Shown here one piece after another: positions 13,203 through 19,955 of a stretch of DNA of 19,955 bases. The position numbers and the translations under genes were made by a program. The stretch is taken from the NCBI GenBank assembly GCA_029256345.1, contig JAQSYC010000010.1, positions 1-19,955 on the forward strand, written 5' to 3'. Position 1 is the stretch's first letter. Each line of letters begins with the position of its first letter. Under the pieces are notes generated by a model. That model saw only the letters and a program-made list of their open reading frames with translations. It did not search any database and was not told the DNA's origin. The DNA comes from Clostridia bacterium (GTDB taxonomy: Bacteria; Bacillota; Clostridia; Lachnospirales; Cellulosilyticaceae).

Positions 13203-15455
13203 ATGAATAAAAAGACGAAAAAAAGTAAACCATCCTCCAATAAGACGCCAGTCAAAAAGATTTTACCGTCTCCTGTATCAAAAGAAATTATAGGGATATG
13301 TATTATAGGACTAAGCTTATTAGTACTTGTAGGACTATTTACAGAGAAATCCGGATTAATGGGGTTAGGTATGCGGTATATCTTTGTTGGTGTATTTGGC
13401 ATTGGAGGTTATGTTTTGCCTCTAGCGGCAGGTGTAATAGGGGTATTTTATATACAAGGCAATTCCCAAAGAGCGTTAAAAATGATGCTCAATATGAGTG
13501 CACTGGTTGTGCTATTAATGACCTTGTTTCATGTTATTTCCTTTGGTGAAGATACTTCCATAACACTTTGGGGACTGGAATACATCAACCTCGGGTCATG
13601 GCTTAATGGAGGATTTATAGGGGCAAGTATCGCTTATTTACTCCTAAAACTAATAGGTCTGTATGGTACTTATGTTTTTTTGACTCTGCTGCTAGGTGTA
13701 TGGCTCTTGATTACTACACATTTTCCAGTGTTCTCATGGGTTAATGAAAAAATAGCAGCTTATATTAAACAGAAAAAAGATGAACATCAGCAAAAAAAGA
13801 AACTCCCACGTCAACCAAAGACTAAAACCACTCAATCAGTTAGGGCTGTACCTGAAACTATATCCGAATCTGCAGCAGAAGCCGAACCTATTTTGCAGGT
13901 CCCGATTTATGACTCTAAGCAATATACTGAAGCTGCTGAAATAGCATCTGTAAGCGAAAATCTACTGTATACAGCTGCTGGGGAAAGCCACAGTGAATGT
14001 ATCAGCCCAGTCATTGTGACTGATGAAGATCTGGAAGAGGTCCCTACACCAGCTGTTTCTGAGTTATTTAAAGAATACACCTTTCCGTCTATCGACCTAT
14101 TAAATAAAGGACAAGTTGTATCTCATAAAGATGCTTCCAGAAAATCTTTGAGTAACGCTAAAAAACTAGAAGAAACCTTAGCAAGTTTTGGTGTTGAGGC
14201 AAAAGTACTTCAAATACATAGAGGTCCATCTGTAACAAGATACGAACTGCAGCCCAAACAAGGGGTCAAAGTCAGTAAAATTGTTAATTTAGCCGATGAT
14301 ATTGCCCTTAACTTAGCAGCTCCTAATATTAGAATTGAAGCCCCTATCCCAGGGAAAGCTGCTGTAGGCATAGAAATTGCCAATGATACCAGTGAAATGG
14401 TTTATTTAAGAGACGTGATTGATTCGGACCGTTTCTTAGCATTTCCCTCCCGCTTAGCTTTTGCATTAGGCAAAGACATTACAGGAAAACCTATTATAGC
14501 TGATATTGCCAAGATGCCCCATGTGCTCATAGCTGGGGCAACGGGTTCTGGTAAAAGTGTCTGTATTAACACCCTTATTGCAAGTATTCTTTACAAAGCA
14601 AAACCTCATGAAGTTAAGCTGATTCTGATAGATCCAAAAGTAGTAGAGCTTAATGTTTACAATGGTATTCCGCACCTTCTTATTCCTGTGGTGACTGATC
14701 CTAAAAAAGCTGCTGGCGCTCTTTGGTGGGCTGTTAATGAAATGACCAAAAGATATAATCAGTTTGCTGAAAATAATGTAAGAGATATGAAGGGTTATAA
14801 TGATAAAATGACTGATGAAGCCTGCCGGCTTCCGCAGATTGTCATTATCATCGACGAACTTGCAGATTTGATGATGACCGCTGCCAAAGAAGTGGAAGAT
14901 GCCATATGCCGTCTGGCACAAATGGCCAGAGCTGCTGGTATCCACTTAGTTATTGCAACTCAAAGACCTTCAGTAGACGTTATAACTGGTGTTATTAAAG
15001 CAAATATTCCCTCCAGACTGGCTTTTGCCGTATCTTCCGGCATTGATTCAAGAACTATATTGGATACTAATGGTGCTGAAAAATTATTAGGCAAAGGCGA
15101 TATGTTGTTTTCTCCTATCGGAGAGTCTAAGCCTATACGTATTCAAGGGGCCTTTATATCAGATAAGGAAGTCGAAAGTATTGTGGCAGCTATTAAGACA
15201 GAAGAGGTAAGTTATGAAGAATCCGTTTTACAAACGCTTGAAAATTCTGCTGTACAAATAGAGGCTGTGGGTGAGGAAGATGAACTTTTAGAAAAGGCCA
15301 TTGCCTTTTCAGTGGATAAAGAGAAACTTTCTATTTCAATGCTTCAAAGATATTTCAGAATAGGCTTCAACAGGGCCGCAAGACTTATGGACACTCTTGA
15401 AAGCAGAGGCGTTGTTGGTCCAGATGAAGGCAGTAAGCCAAGAAAAGTTTTATAA
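13203..15455 (+). CDS. spoIIIE: FtsK/SpoIIIE DNA translocase
   Basis: The 750-residue protein has an N-terminal membrane domain with about four helices (roughly residues 24-180), a variable acidic linker (about 195-290), and a C-terminal motor. The motor shows a conserved VEAKVLQIHRGPSVTRYEL segment, Walker A GATGSGKS near residue 445, the Walker B region QIVIIIDELADLM, and ATQRPSVDVITG. A C-terminal winged-helix gamma domain (about 692-750, LSISMLQRYFRIGFNRAARL) reads orientation sequences in DNA. Such proteins pump chromosomal DNA through the division or sporulation septum. The symbol spoIIIE is chosen because tepA-ylzJ precede it as in B. subtilis; a vegetative FtsK role is also possible. 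AAAGGGG (13186-13192) precedes the ATG by 10 bases. Confidence 0.93.
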   Translation: MNKKTKKSKPSSNKTPVKKILPSPVSKEIIGICIIGLSLLVLVGLFTEKSGLMGLGMRYIFVGVFGIGGYVLPLAAGVIGVFYIQGNSQRALKMMLNMSALVVLLMTLFHVISFGEDTSITLWGLEYINLGSWLNGGFIGASIAYLLLKLIGLYGTYVFLTLLLGVWLLITTHFPVFSWVNEKIAAYIKQKKDEHQQKKKLPRQPKTKTTQSVRAVPETISESAAEAEPILQVPIYDSKQYTEAAEIASVSENLLYTAAGESHSECISPVIVTDEDLEEVPTPAVSELFKEYTFPSIDLLNKGQVVSHKDASRKSLSNAKKLEETLASFGVEAKVLQIHRGPSVTRYELQPKQGVKVSKIVNLADDIALNLAAPNIRIEAPIPGKAAVGIEIANDTSEMVYLRDVIDSDRFLAFPSRLAFALGKDITGKPIIADIAKMPHVLIAGATGSGKSVCINTLIASILYKAKPHEVKLILIDPKVVELNVYNGIPHLLIPVVTDPKKAAGALWWAVNEMTKRYNQFAENNVRDMKGYNDKMTDEACRLPQIVIIIDELADLMMTAAKEVEDAICRLAQMARAAGIHLVIATQRPSVDVITGVIKANIPSRLAFAVSSGIDSRTILDTNGAEKLLGKGDMLFSPIGESKPIRIQGAFISDKEVESIVAAIKTEEVSYEESVLQTLENSAVQIEAVGEEDELLEKAIAFSVDKEKLSISMLQRYFRIGFNRAARLMDTLESRGVVGPDEGSKPRKVL

Positions 15456-15483
15456 AATACATTCGTTAAGGAGAGATATATTC

Positions 15484-17154
15484 ATGAAAACTGATATCCA
15501 GATTGCACAGGAGGCAACCCTTAAACCTATTACAGAGGTAGCCCGCTTATTAGATATTGACAGTGATACATTAGAACAATATGGTAAGTATAAAGCCAAA
15601 CTTTCTTACGATTTACTGGAGACATTAAAAGATAAGAAAAAGGGCAAACTCGTCCTAGTAACCGCAACAAACCCTACTCCTGCGGGAGAAGGTAAAACGA
15701 CGATTACAGTGGGGCTTGGACAGGCCCTATGTCAAATAGGCCAAAAAGCGATTATTGCTTTAAGAGAGCCCTCTCTTGGTCCATGTATGGGGATTAAAGG
15801 AGGCGCTGCCGGAGGCGGTTATGCACAGGTTGTGCCCATGGAAGATATTAATCTGCACTTTACAGGAGATATTCATGCCATCGGGGCCGCAAACAATCTA
15901 TTGGCCTCTATGATTGATAACCATATTCATCATGGAAATAGCTTAGGTATTGATTTAAGAACTATCACATGGAAAAGATGTGTAGACCTTAATGACAGAG
16001 CGTTAAGAGATATTGTAGTTGGCCTTGGAGGGCCTATTAATGGGATGCCAAGACAAGATGGGTTTATGATTACTGTTGCTTCAGAGATTATGGCTATCTT
16101 GTGTTTAGCTAATGATATTGTTGATTTAAAAGAAAAAATAGCGAGTATTATTATTGGGTATAATCATGCCGGAGAGCCTGTTACTGCCAGAGATTTAAAT
16201 GCTCATGGGGCTATGACTGCACTTTTAAAAGATGCTGTCAAACCTAATCTTGTCCAAACTTTAGAAAATACGCCAGTTATCATGCACGGAGGTCCTTTTG
16301 CAAATATCGCCCATGGATGTAACAGTATTATTGCCACTAAATTAGCCTTAAAACTAGGAGATATTGTCATTACAGAAGCGGGATTTGGTGCAGACTTAGG
16401 TGCAGAAAAATTCCTAGATATTAAATGCCGAAAAGCAGGTCTATCACCAGATGCGGTCGTACTGGTAACAACTATCAGAGCGCTCAAGTATAATGGTGGC
16501 GCACTTAAGGAAGACTTAAAACAAGAAAACATTAAAGCTCTCAAACAAGGTTTTGCTAACCTAGAGAAACATATAGAAAACCTTCAAAAATATAGGGTAC
16601 CTGTTATTGTTACACTTAATGCGTTTGTTACAGATACTGATGAAGAAATGACTTTCGTTAAAGGTGCCTGTGAAGAAAAAGGCTGTGATTTTGCGGCTGC
16701 TCATGTATGGGAAAAAGGCGGTGCAGGTGGAGTAGACCTTGCTCATAAGCTGATAGATGTATTAGAACATAAAAATAGCGATTTCAAGCTACTCTATGAA
16801 GATGCGTTATCGTTAGAAGATAAAATGACTACAATCGCTAAAGAGATTTATGGTGCTAAACAAGTGGTCATAGAACCTAAAGCTCAAAAAGAAATAGATA
16901 GAATAACGAAACTTGGTTTTGCTCATTTACCGGTATGTATGGCAAAAAATCAATATTCTTTTTCAGATGATCCCAAAGCTTTAGGTAGGCCAGAAGGTTT
17001 TACAACAACGATACGGGAAATTAGACTATCCGCAGGAGCTGGATTTGTAGTTGCCATTACAGGTAATGTCATGACGATGCCCGGGCTTCCTAAAAAACCA
17101 GCAGCAGAGCTTATAGATGTGGATAAAAACGGTATTGTCCATGGCTTATTTTAA
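15484..17154 (+). CDS. fhs: Formate-tetrahydrofolate ligase
   Basis: The 556-residue enzyme joins formate to tetrahydrofolate using ATP, giving 10-formyl-THF. Length equals the family norm. Visible are the P-loop TPAGEGKT (65-72), REPSLGPCMGIKGGAAGGGY, the NDRALRDIVVGLGGPINGMP region (NDRALR...GLGGP), TEAGFGADLGAEKF, and the C-terminal TGNVMTMPGLPKKPAA. The frame is open upstream into spoIIIE, but AAGGAGAG (15468-15475), 8 bases before the ATG at 15484, and the family N-terminus define the start. It is followed 22 bases later by folD, giving a compact one-carbon unit. In acetogens this enzyme is part of the methyl branch of the Wood-Ljungdahl pathway, but it is also common in non-acetogenic Clostridia. 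Confidence 0.96.
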   Translation: MKTDIQIAQEATLKPITEVARLLDIDSDTLEQYGKYKAKLSYDLLETLKDKKKGKLVLVTATNPTPAGEGKTTITVGLGQALCQIGQKAIIALREPSLGPCMGIKGGAAGGGYAQVVPMEDINLHFTGDIHAIGAANNLLASMIDNHIHHGNSLGIDLRTITWKRCVDLNDRALRDIVVGLGGPINGMPRQDGFMITVASEIMAILCLANDIVDLKEKIASIIIGYNHAGEPVTARDLNAHGAMTALLKDAVKPNLVQTLENTPVIMHGGPFANIAHGCNSIIATKLALKLGDIVITEAGFGADLGAEKFLDIKCRKAGLSPDAVVLVTTIRALKYNGGALKEDLKQENIKALKQGFANLEKHIENLQKYRVPVIVTLNAFVTDTDEEMTFVKGACEEKGCDFAAAHVWEKGGAGGVDLAHKLIDVLEHKNSDFKLLYEDALSLEDKMTTIAKEIYGAKQVVIEPKAQKEIDRITKLGFAHLPVCMAKNQYSFSDDPKALGRPEGFTTTIREIRLSAGAGFVVAITGNVMTMPGLPKKPAAELIDVDKNGIVHGLF

Positions 17155-17176
17155 GGATTAAGAAGGGAGATTTAAA

Positions 17177-18034
17177 ATGAGTGCAGAACTTATAGATGGT
17201 AAATTAATAGCTGCTTCTATCAAAGATGAATTAAAGGAAAAAGTGGCTAACTTAATGGCTCAGGGGATTACTCCTGGTTTGGCCGTGATTCTTGTAGGCG
17301 ATAATTCGGCTTCACAAGTCTATGTGAATAATAAAAAAAAGGCTTGTGAATATATAGGAATTAAATCTTTTTCCTATGAATTGCCAGCTACAACCAAGGA
17401 GGCGGAGCTTTTAGAGCTTATTGAAGCCCTAAATGGGGATCAAACAATCCATGGAATTTTAGTACAGCTTCCACTGCCAAAGCATATGGATGAACAAAAG
17501 ATTATTTTAAAAATAAATCCGACTAAAGATGTCGATGGATTTCATCCTCAAAATGTTGGTGCTTTGAGTATTGGACTTGAGGGTTTTGTATCTTGTACGC
17601 CGGCAGGTGTCATACAATTATTAAAAAGAAGCCATATCGATATAGCGGGTAAACAGTGTGTGGTAGTAGGCCGTAGCAATATTGTCGGTAAACCTGTTAG
17701 TATGCTCCTCTTAAGAGAACATGCGACAGTTACCATATGCCATTCGCGGACAAAAGATTTAACAGCTGTACTTAGACAGGCAGATATTATTATCGCTGCA
17801 GTAGGTATTCCAAAATTTATACATGGTACCATGTTAAAACAAGGTGCCGTTGTAATAGATGTAGGTATAAACAGAGATGAAACAGGAAAGTTGTGCGGAG
17901 ATGTGGATTTTGAATCTTGTGCCCTTCAAGCAAGTTATATAACGCCTGTTCCTGGTGGAGTGGGACCAATGACAATTGCTATGCTCATGTATAACTGTGT
18001 GCTGGCAGCTACAAATCAAGGAGGAATCATATAG
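17177..18034 (+). CDS. folD: Bifunctional methylene-THF dehydrogenase / methenyl-THF cyclohydrolase
   Basis: The 285-residue enzyme interconverts methylene-, methenyl- and 10-formyl-THF, acting directly after Fhs. Conserved segments are SQVYVNNKKKACEYIGI with the catalytic lysine, GILVQLPLPKH, PTKDVDGFHPQNVG, the Rossmann VVGRSNIVGKPVSMLL, and the C-terminal PVPGGVGPMTIAMLM. The length is typical. GAAGGGAGA (17162-17170) precedes the ATG. The TAG stop shares one base with the GTG start of rimO, pointing to translational coupling. Confidence 0.96.
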   Translation: MSAELIDGKLIAASIKDELKEKVANLMAQGITPGLAVILVGDNSASQVYVNNKKKACEYIGIKSFSYELPATTKEAELLELIEALNGDQTIHGILVQLPLPKHMDEQKIILKINPTKDVDGFHPQNVGALSIGLEGFVSCTPAGVIQLLKRSHIDIAGKQCVVVGRSNIVGKPVSMLLLREHATVTICHSRTKDLTAVLRQADIIIAAVGIPKFIHGTMLKQGAVVIDVGINRDETGKLCGDVDFESCALQASYITPVPGGVGPMTIAMLMYNCVLAATNQGGII

Positions 18035-19380
18035 TGAGTTATTTAGTGGCGTTTGTATCACTTGGCTGTGATAAAAATTTGGTAGACAGTGAGAATATGT
18101 TAGGCATTCTTCATCAGGGAGGATATACCTTAACTGGTGATGAAGCTTTAGCAGATGTCTTAGTTGTAAATACCTGCTGTTTTATTGAAGATGCTAAAAG
18201 AGAAAGTATTGAAAATATTCTGGAGGTTGCAAAGTATAAAGAAGAAGGAAACTGCAAGGCCCTTATTGTAACGGGCTGTATGGCTGAACGTTACAAACAA
18301 GAAATATTAGATGAAATCCCAGAAGTAGATGCTTTAGTGGGAACAACTTCGTACGACAAAATCGTAGAAGTAGCTGACAACATATTAAGTGGAAAAGGGA
18401 TTAAAACCCAGCACTTTGAGGCCATTGATAAAGAAATAGTGGAGGACATGCCTAGGATTTTAACTACTGCAGGTTATTTTGCCTATGTTAAAATCGCTGA
18501 AGGGTGTGACAATCACTGCACCTATTGCATCATTCCAAAACTAAGAGGTAAATATAGAAGCCGTAGCATAGAAAGTATAAAAAAAGAGGTTCAAGGTTTA
18601 GCAAAGGATGGGGTATCAGAAATTATTCTTGTTGCCCAAGATACTACCAGGTATGGCTCTGATCTTTTGGATGCCTCTCTCGCTTTACTTATTAGAGAGT
18701 TGTCTCATATACAAGGTATTGAATGGATTAGACTATTGTATTGCTATCCAGAAGGTATTACCGATGAACTCATACAAGAAATCAAAACAAATCCTAAAGT
18801 ATGTAAATATCTAGATATGCCTATACAGCATGCTTCTAACGCTGTTCTAAAACGTATGGCACGGAAGAGTTCTCTTGAATATCTCAAAGAACTTTTAACT
18901 AAGCTAAGAAAAGAAATTCCAGAAATTGCGATTAGGACAACGCTCATTGTAGGGTTCCCAGGGGAAACACAAGAAGATTTTGATATTCTGTGCGATTTTG
19001 TACAAGAAATCCAATTTGATAGATTGGGCGTATTTACTTATTCACAAGAGGAGGATACGCCAGCAGCAGCTTTTGAAGATCAAATTGATGAATCGGTTAA
19101 ACAAAAAAGAAAAGAAGTACTGATGAACCTTCAACATAGCATCTCAGAAAAGCTTACGCGTAAAAAAATCGGACAAACGATGGAAGTTGTTATTGAAGGT
19201 AGATTAACAGAAGAAAACGTTTATATTGGCCGTACGTATCAAGATGCACCGGATATAGATGGACAAGTTTTTATCGATTACGATGGACAGCTTTTATCCG
19301 GAGATCTTGTAAACGTTCATATCGTTGATGCCAATGATTATGACTTGATTGGAGAGATTGTAGATGAATATAGCGAATAA
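18034..19380 (+). CDS. rimO: Ribosomal protein S12 methylthiotransferase
   Basis: The 448-residue radical-SAM enzyme adds a methylthio group to an aspartate of ribosomal protein S12. The N-terminal UPF0004 domain supplies cysteines 12 (VSLGCDKN), 48 (VNTCCF) and 82 (VTGCMAE) for the auxiliary 4Fe-4S cluster. The radical-SAM cluster motif is CDNHCTYC (158-165). A C-terminal TRAM domain (about 380-448, TMEVVIEG ... DGQVFIDYDG) follows. LGCDKNLVDSE and the PKLRGKYRSR sequence distinguish RimO from the tRNA-modifying MiaB. The start is GTG at 18034, with AAGGAGGAATC (18018-18028) inside the end of folD. Confidence 0.94.
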   Translation: MSYLVAFVSLGCDKNLVDSENMLGILHQGGYTLTGDEALADVLVVNTCCFIEDAKRESIENILEVAKYKEEGNCKALIVTGCMAERYKQEILDEIPEVDALVGTTSYDKIVEVADNILSGKGIKTQHFEAIDKEIVEDMPRILTTAGYFAYVKIAEGCDNHCTYCIIPKLRGKYRSRSIESIKKEVQGLAKDGVSEIILVAQDTTRYGSDLLDASLALLIRELSHIQGIEWIRLLYCYPEGITDELIQEIKTNPKVCKYLDMPIQHASNAVLKRMARKSSLEYLKELLTKLRKEIPEIAIRTTLIVGFPGETQEDFDILCDFVQEIQFDRLGVFTYSQEEDTPAAAFEDQIDESVKQKRKEVLMNLQHSISEKLTRKKIGQTMEVVIEGRLTEENVYIGRTYQDAPDIDGQVFIDYDGQLLSGDLVNVHIVDANDYDLIGEIVDEYSE

Positions 19381-19924
19381 ATTAACGATGCTTAGAATCG
19401 TTTTAGTCTTTGTCTTTATGGGGGTTATATGGATACCGATTTTTCCGCTGGAACTCTCACTTTGGATAGCGCTAGGCCTTTTTATGGTAGCAAGTTTCAC
19501 TGATTTTTTAGATGGCTATTTGGCAAGAAAATTAAATTTAGTGACTAATCTGGGTAAGTTTATGGATCCATTAGCTGATAAAATGTTGGTTGCTGCTGCG
19601 ATGATTGCCATAGTAGACAAAGGGCCTTTGCTTCCAGCAGGTCTATTGCCTGCTTGGATTGTGGTGCTTATTTTGCTTAGAGAATTTATGGTGTCAGGTA
19701 TTCGCTTGGTAGCTGCGGCCGAAAACAAAGTTATAGCTGCTAATTATTTAGGCAAGGTAAAAACCGTACTGCAAATGATTATGATTATTGTCTATTTAAT
19801 ACCTGTTGATTCAGCCGTCATTAGACTATCTAGTATTTCATTAGCTTATTTAGCGCTTTTATTAACTGTCATTTCTGGCGTTGAATATGTATGGCAAAAC
19901 AGGCATATTTTAAAAAATGCTTAA
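19364..19924 (+). CDS. pgsA: CDP-diacylglycerol-glycerol-3-phosphate 3-phosphatidyltransferase
   Basis: The 186-residue membrane enzyme makes phosphatidylglycerol phosphate, the committed step to phosphatidylglycerol. The CDP-alcohol phosphotransferase motif is complete: D47, D50-G51, A54-R55, G64, D68 and D72 (DFLDGYLAR ... GKFMDPLADK). Hydrophobic segments cover most of the remainder, and MNIANKLTMLRI is the usual PgsA N-terminus. The gene overlaps rimO by 17 bases, with GGAGAG (19351-19356) 7 bases before its ATG. In many Firmicutes cinA and recA follow pgsA; these would lie outside the window. Confidence 0.94.
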   Translation: MNIANKLTMLRIVLVFVFMGVIWIPIFPLELSLWIALGLFMVASFTDFLDGYLARKLNLVTNLGKFMDPLADKMLVAAAMIAIVDKGPLLPAGLLPAWIVVLILLREFMVSGIRLVAAAENKVIAANYLGKVKTVLQMIMIIVYLIPVDSAVIRLSSISLAYLALLLTVISGVEYVWQNRHILKNA

Positions 19925-19955
19925 TCGTTATATCGTATAAAAACAGTATTATGTT

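Noticed and set aside
15397..15483. Longer N-terminus for Fhs, overlapping spoIIIE
   Set aside because: The extension reads through the spoIIIE gamma-domain codons in another frame; a strong ribosome binding site and the family length fit the ATG at 15484.

Overview
The window looks like chromosomal DNA of a spore-forming, low-GC, Gram-positive anaerobe of the class Clostridia. The evidence is the AT-rich sequence, strong AGGAGG-type ribosome binding sites, lipobox lipoproteins, a SpoIIIE-type translocase next to tepA and ylzJ, and a remnant of a dipicolinate synthase gene. The Lachnospiraceae/Cellulosilyticum neighbourhood is my best guess, but that is inference. Two gene-dense parts are separated from a decayed part at the left end.

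Left part (1-4.2 kb): a loose, decaying region. It holds the tail of an unidentified gene, a secreted stalk-domain protein (365-997), and a lipoprotein gene whose signal peptide and body lie in different frames (1228-1715). A probable group II intron remnant follows (about 1760-1930). On the minus strand come a small bacterial PH-domain protein, a truncated dpaA (spoVFA) remnant disrupted by an exact 40-bp tandem duplication, and an NdpA-type nucleoid-associated protein. A 66-bp near-perfect palindrome lies immediately upstream of the last gene.

Middle part (4.6-10.4 kb): a complete oligopeptide ABC importer operon, oppA-oppB-oppC-oppD-oppF. A long hairpin separates oppA from oppB and another follows oppF. 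OppA is the lipid-anchored receptor, OppB and OppC are the membrane channel, and OppD and OppF are the ATPases.

Right part (10.5-19.9 kb): all on the plus strand. It contains a small TSCPD-domain protein with its own promoter and terminator, a monofunctional aspartate kinase, tepA-ylzJ-spoIIIE (the gene order known from Bacillus subtilis), the folate one-carbon pair fhs-folD, rimO, and pgsA at the right edge. From fhs to pgsA the genes are 22 bp apart or overlap, which suggests co-transcription.

I found no RNA genes, CRISPR arrays, intact mobile elements or phage genes. No clearly new multi-gene system is visible. The most unusual signals are the dpaA remnant with its 40-bp duplication, the 66-bp palindrome, the broken lipoprotein gene, the intron fragment and the oppA/oppB hairpin.
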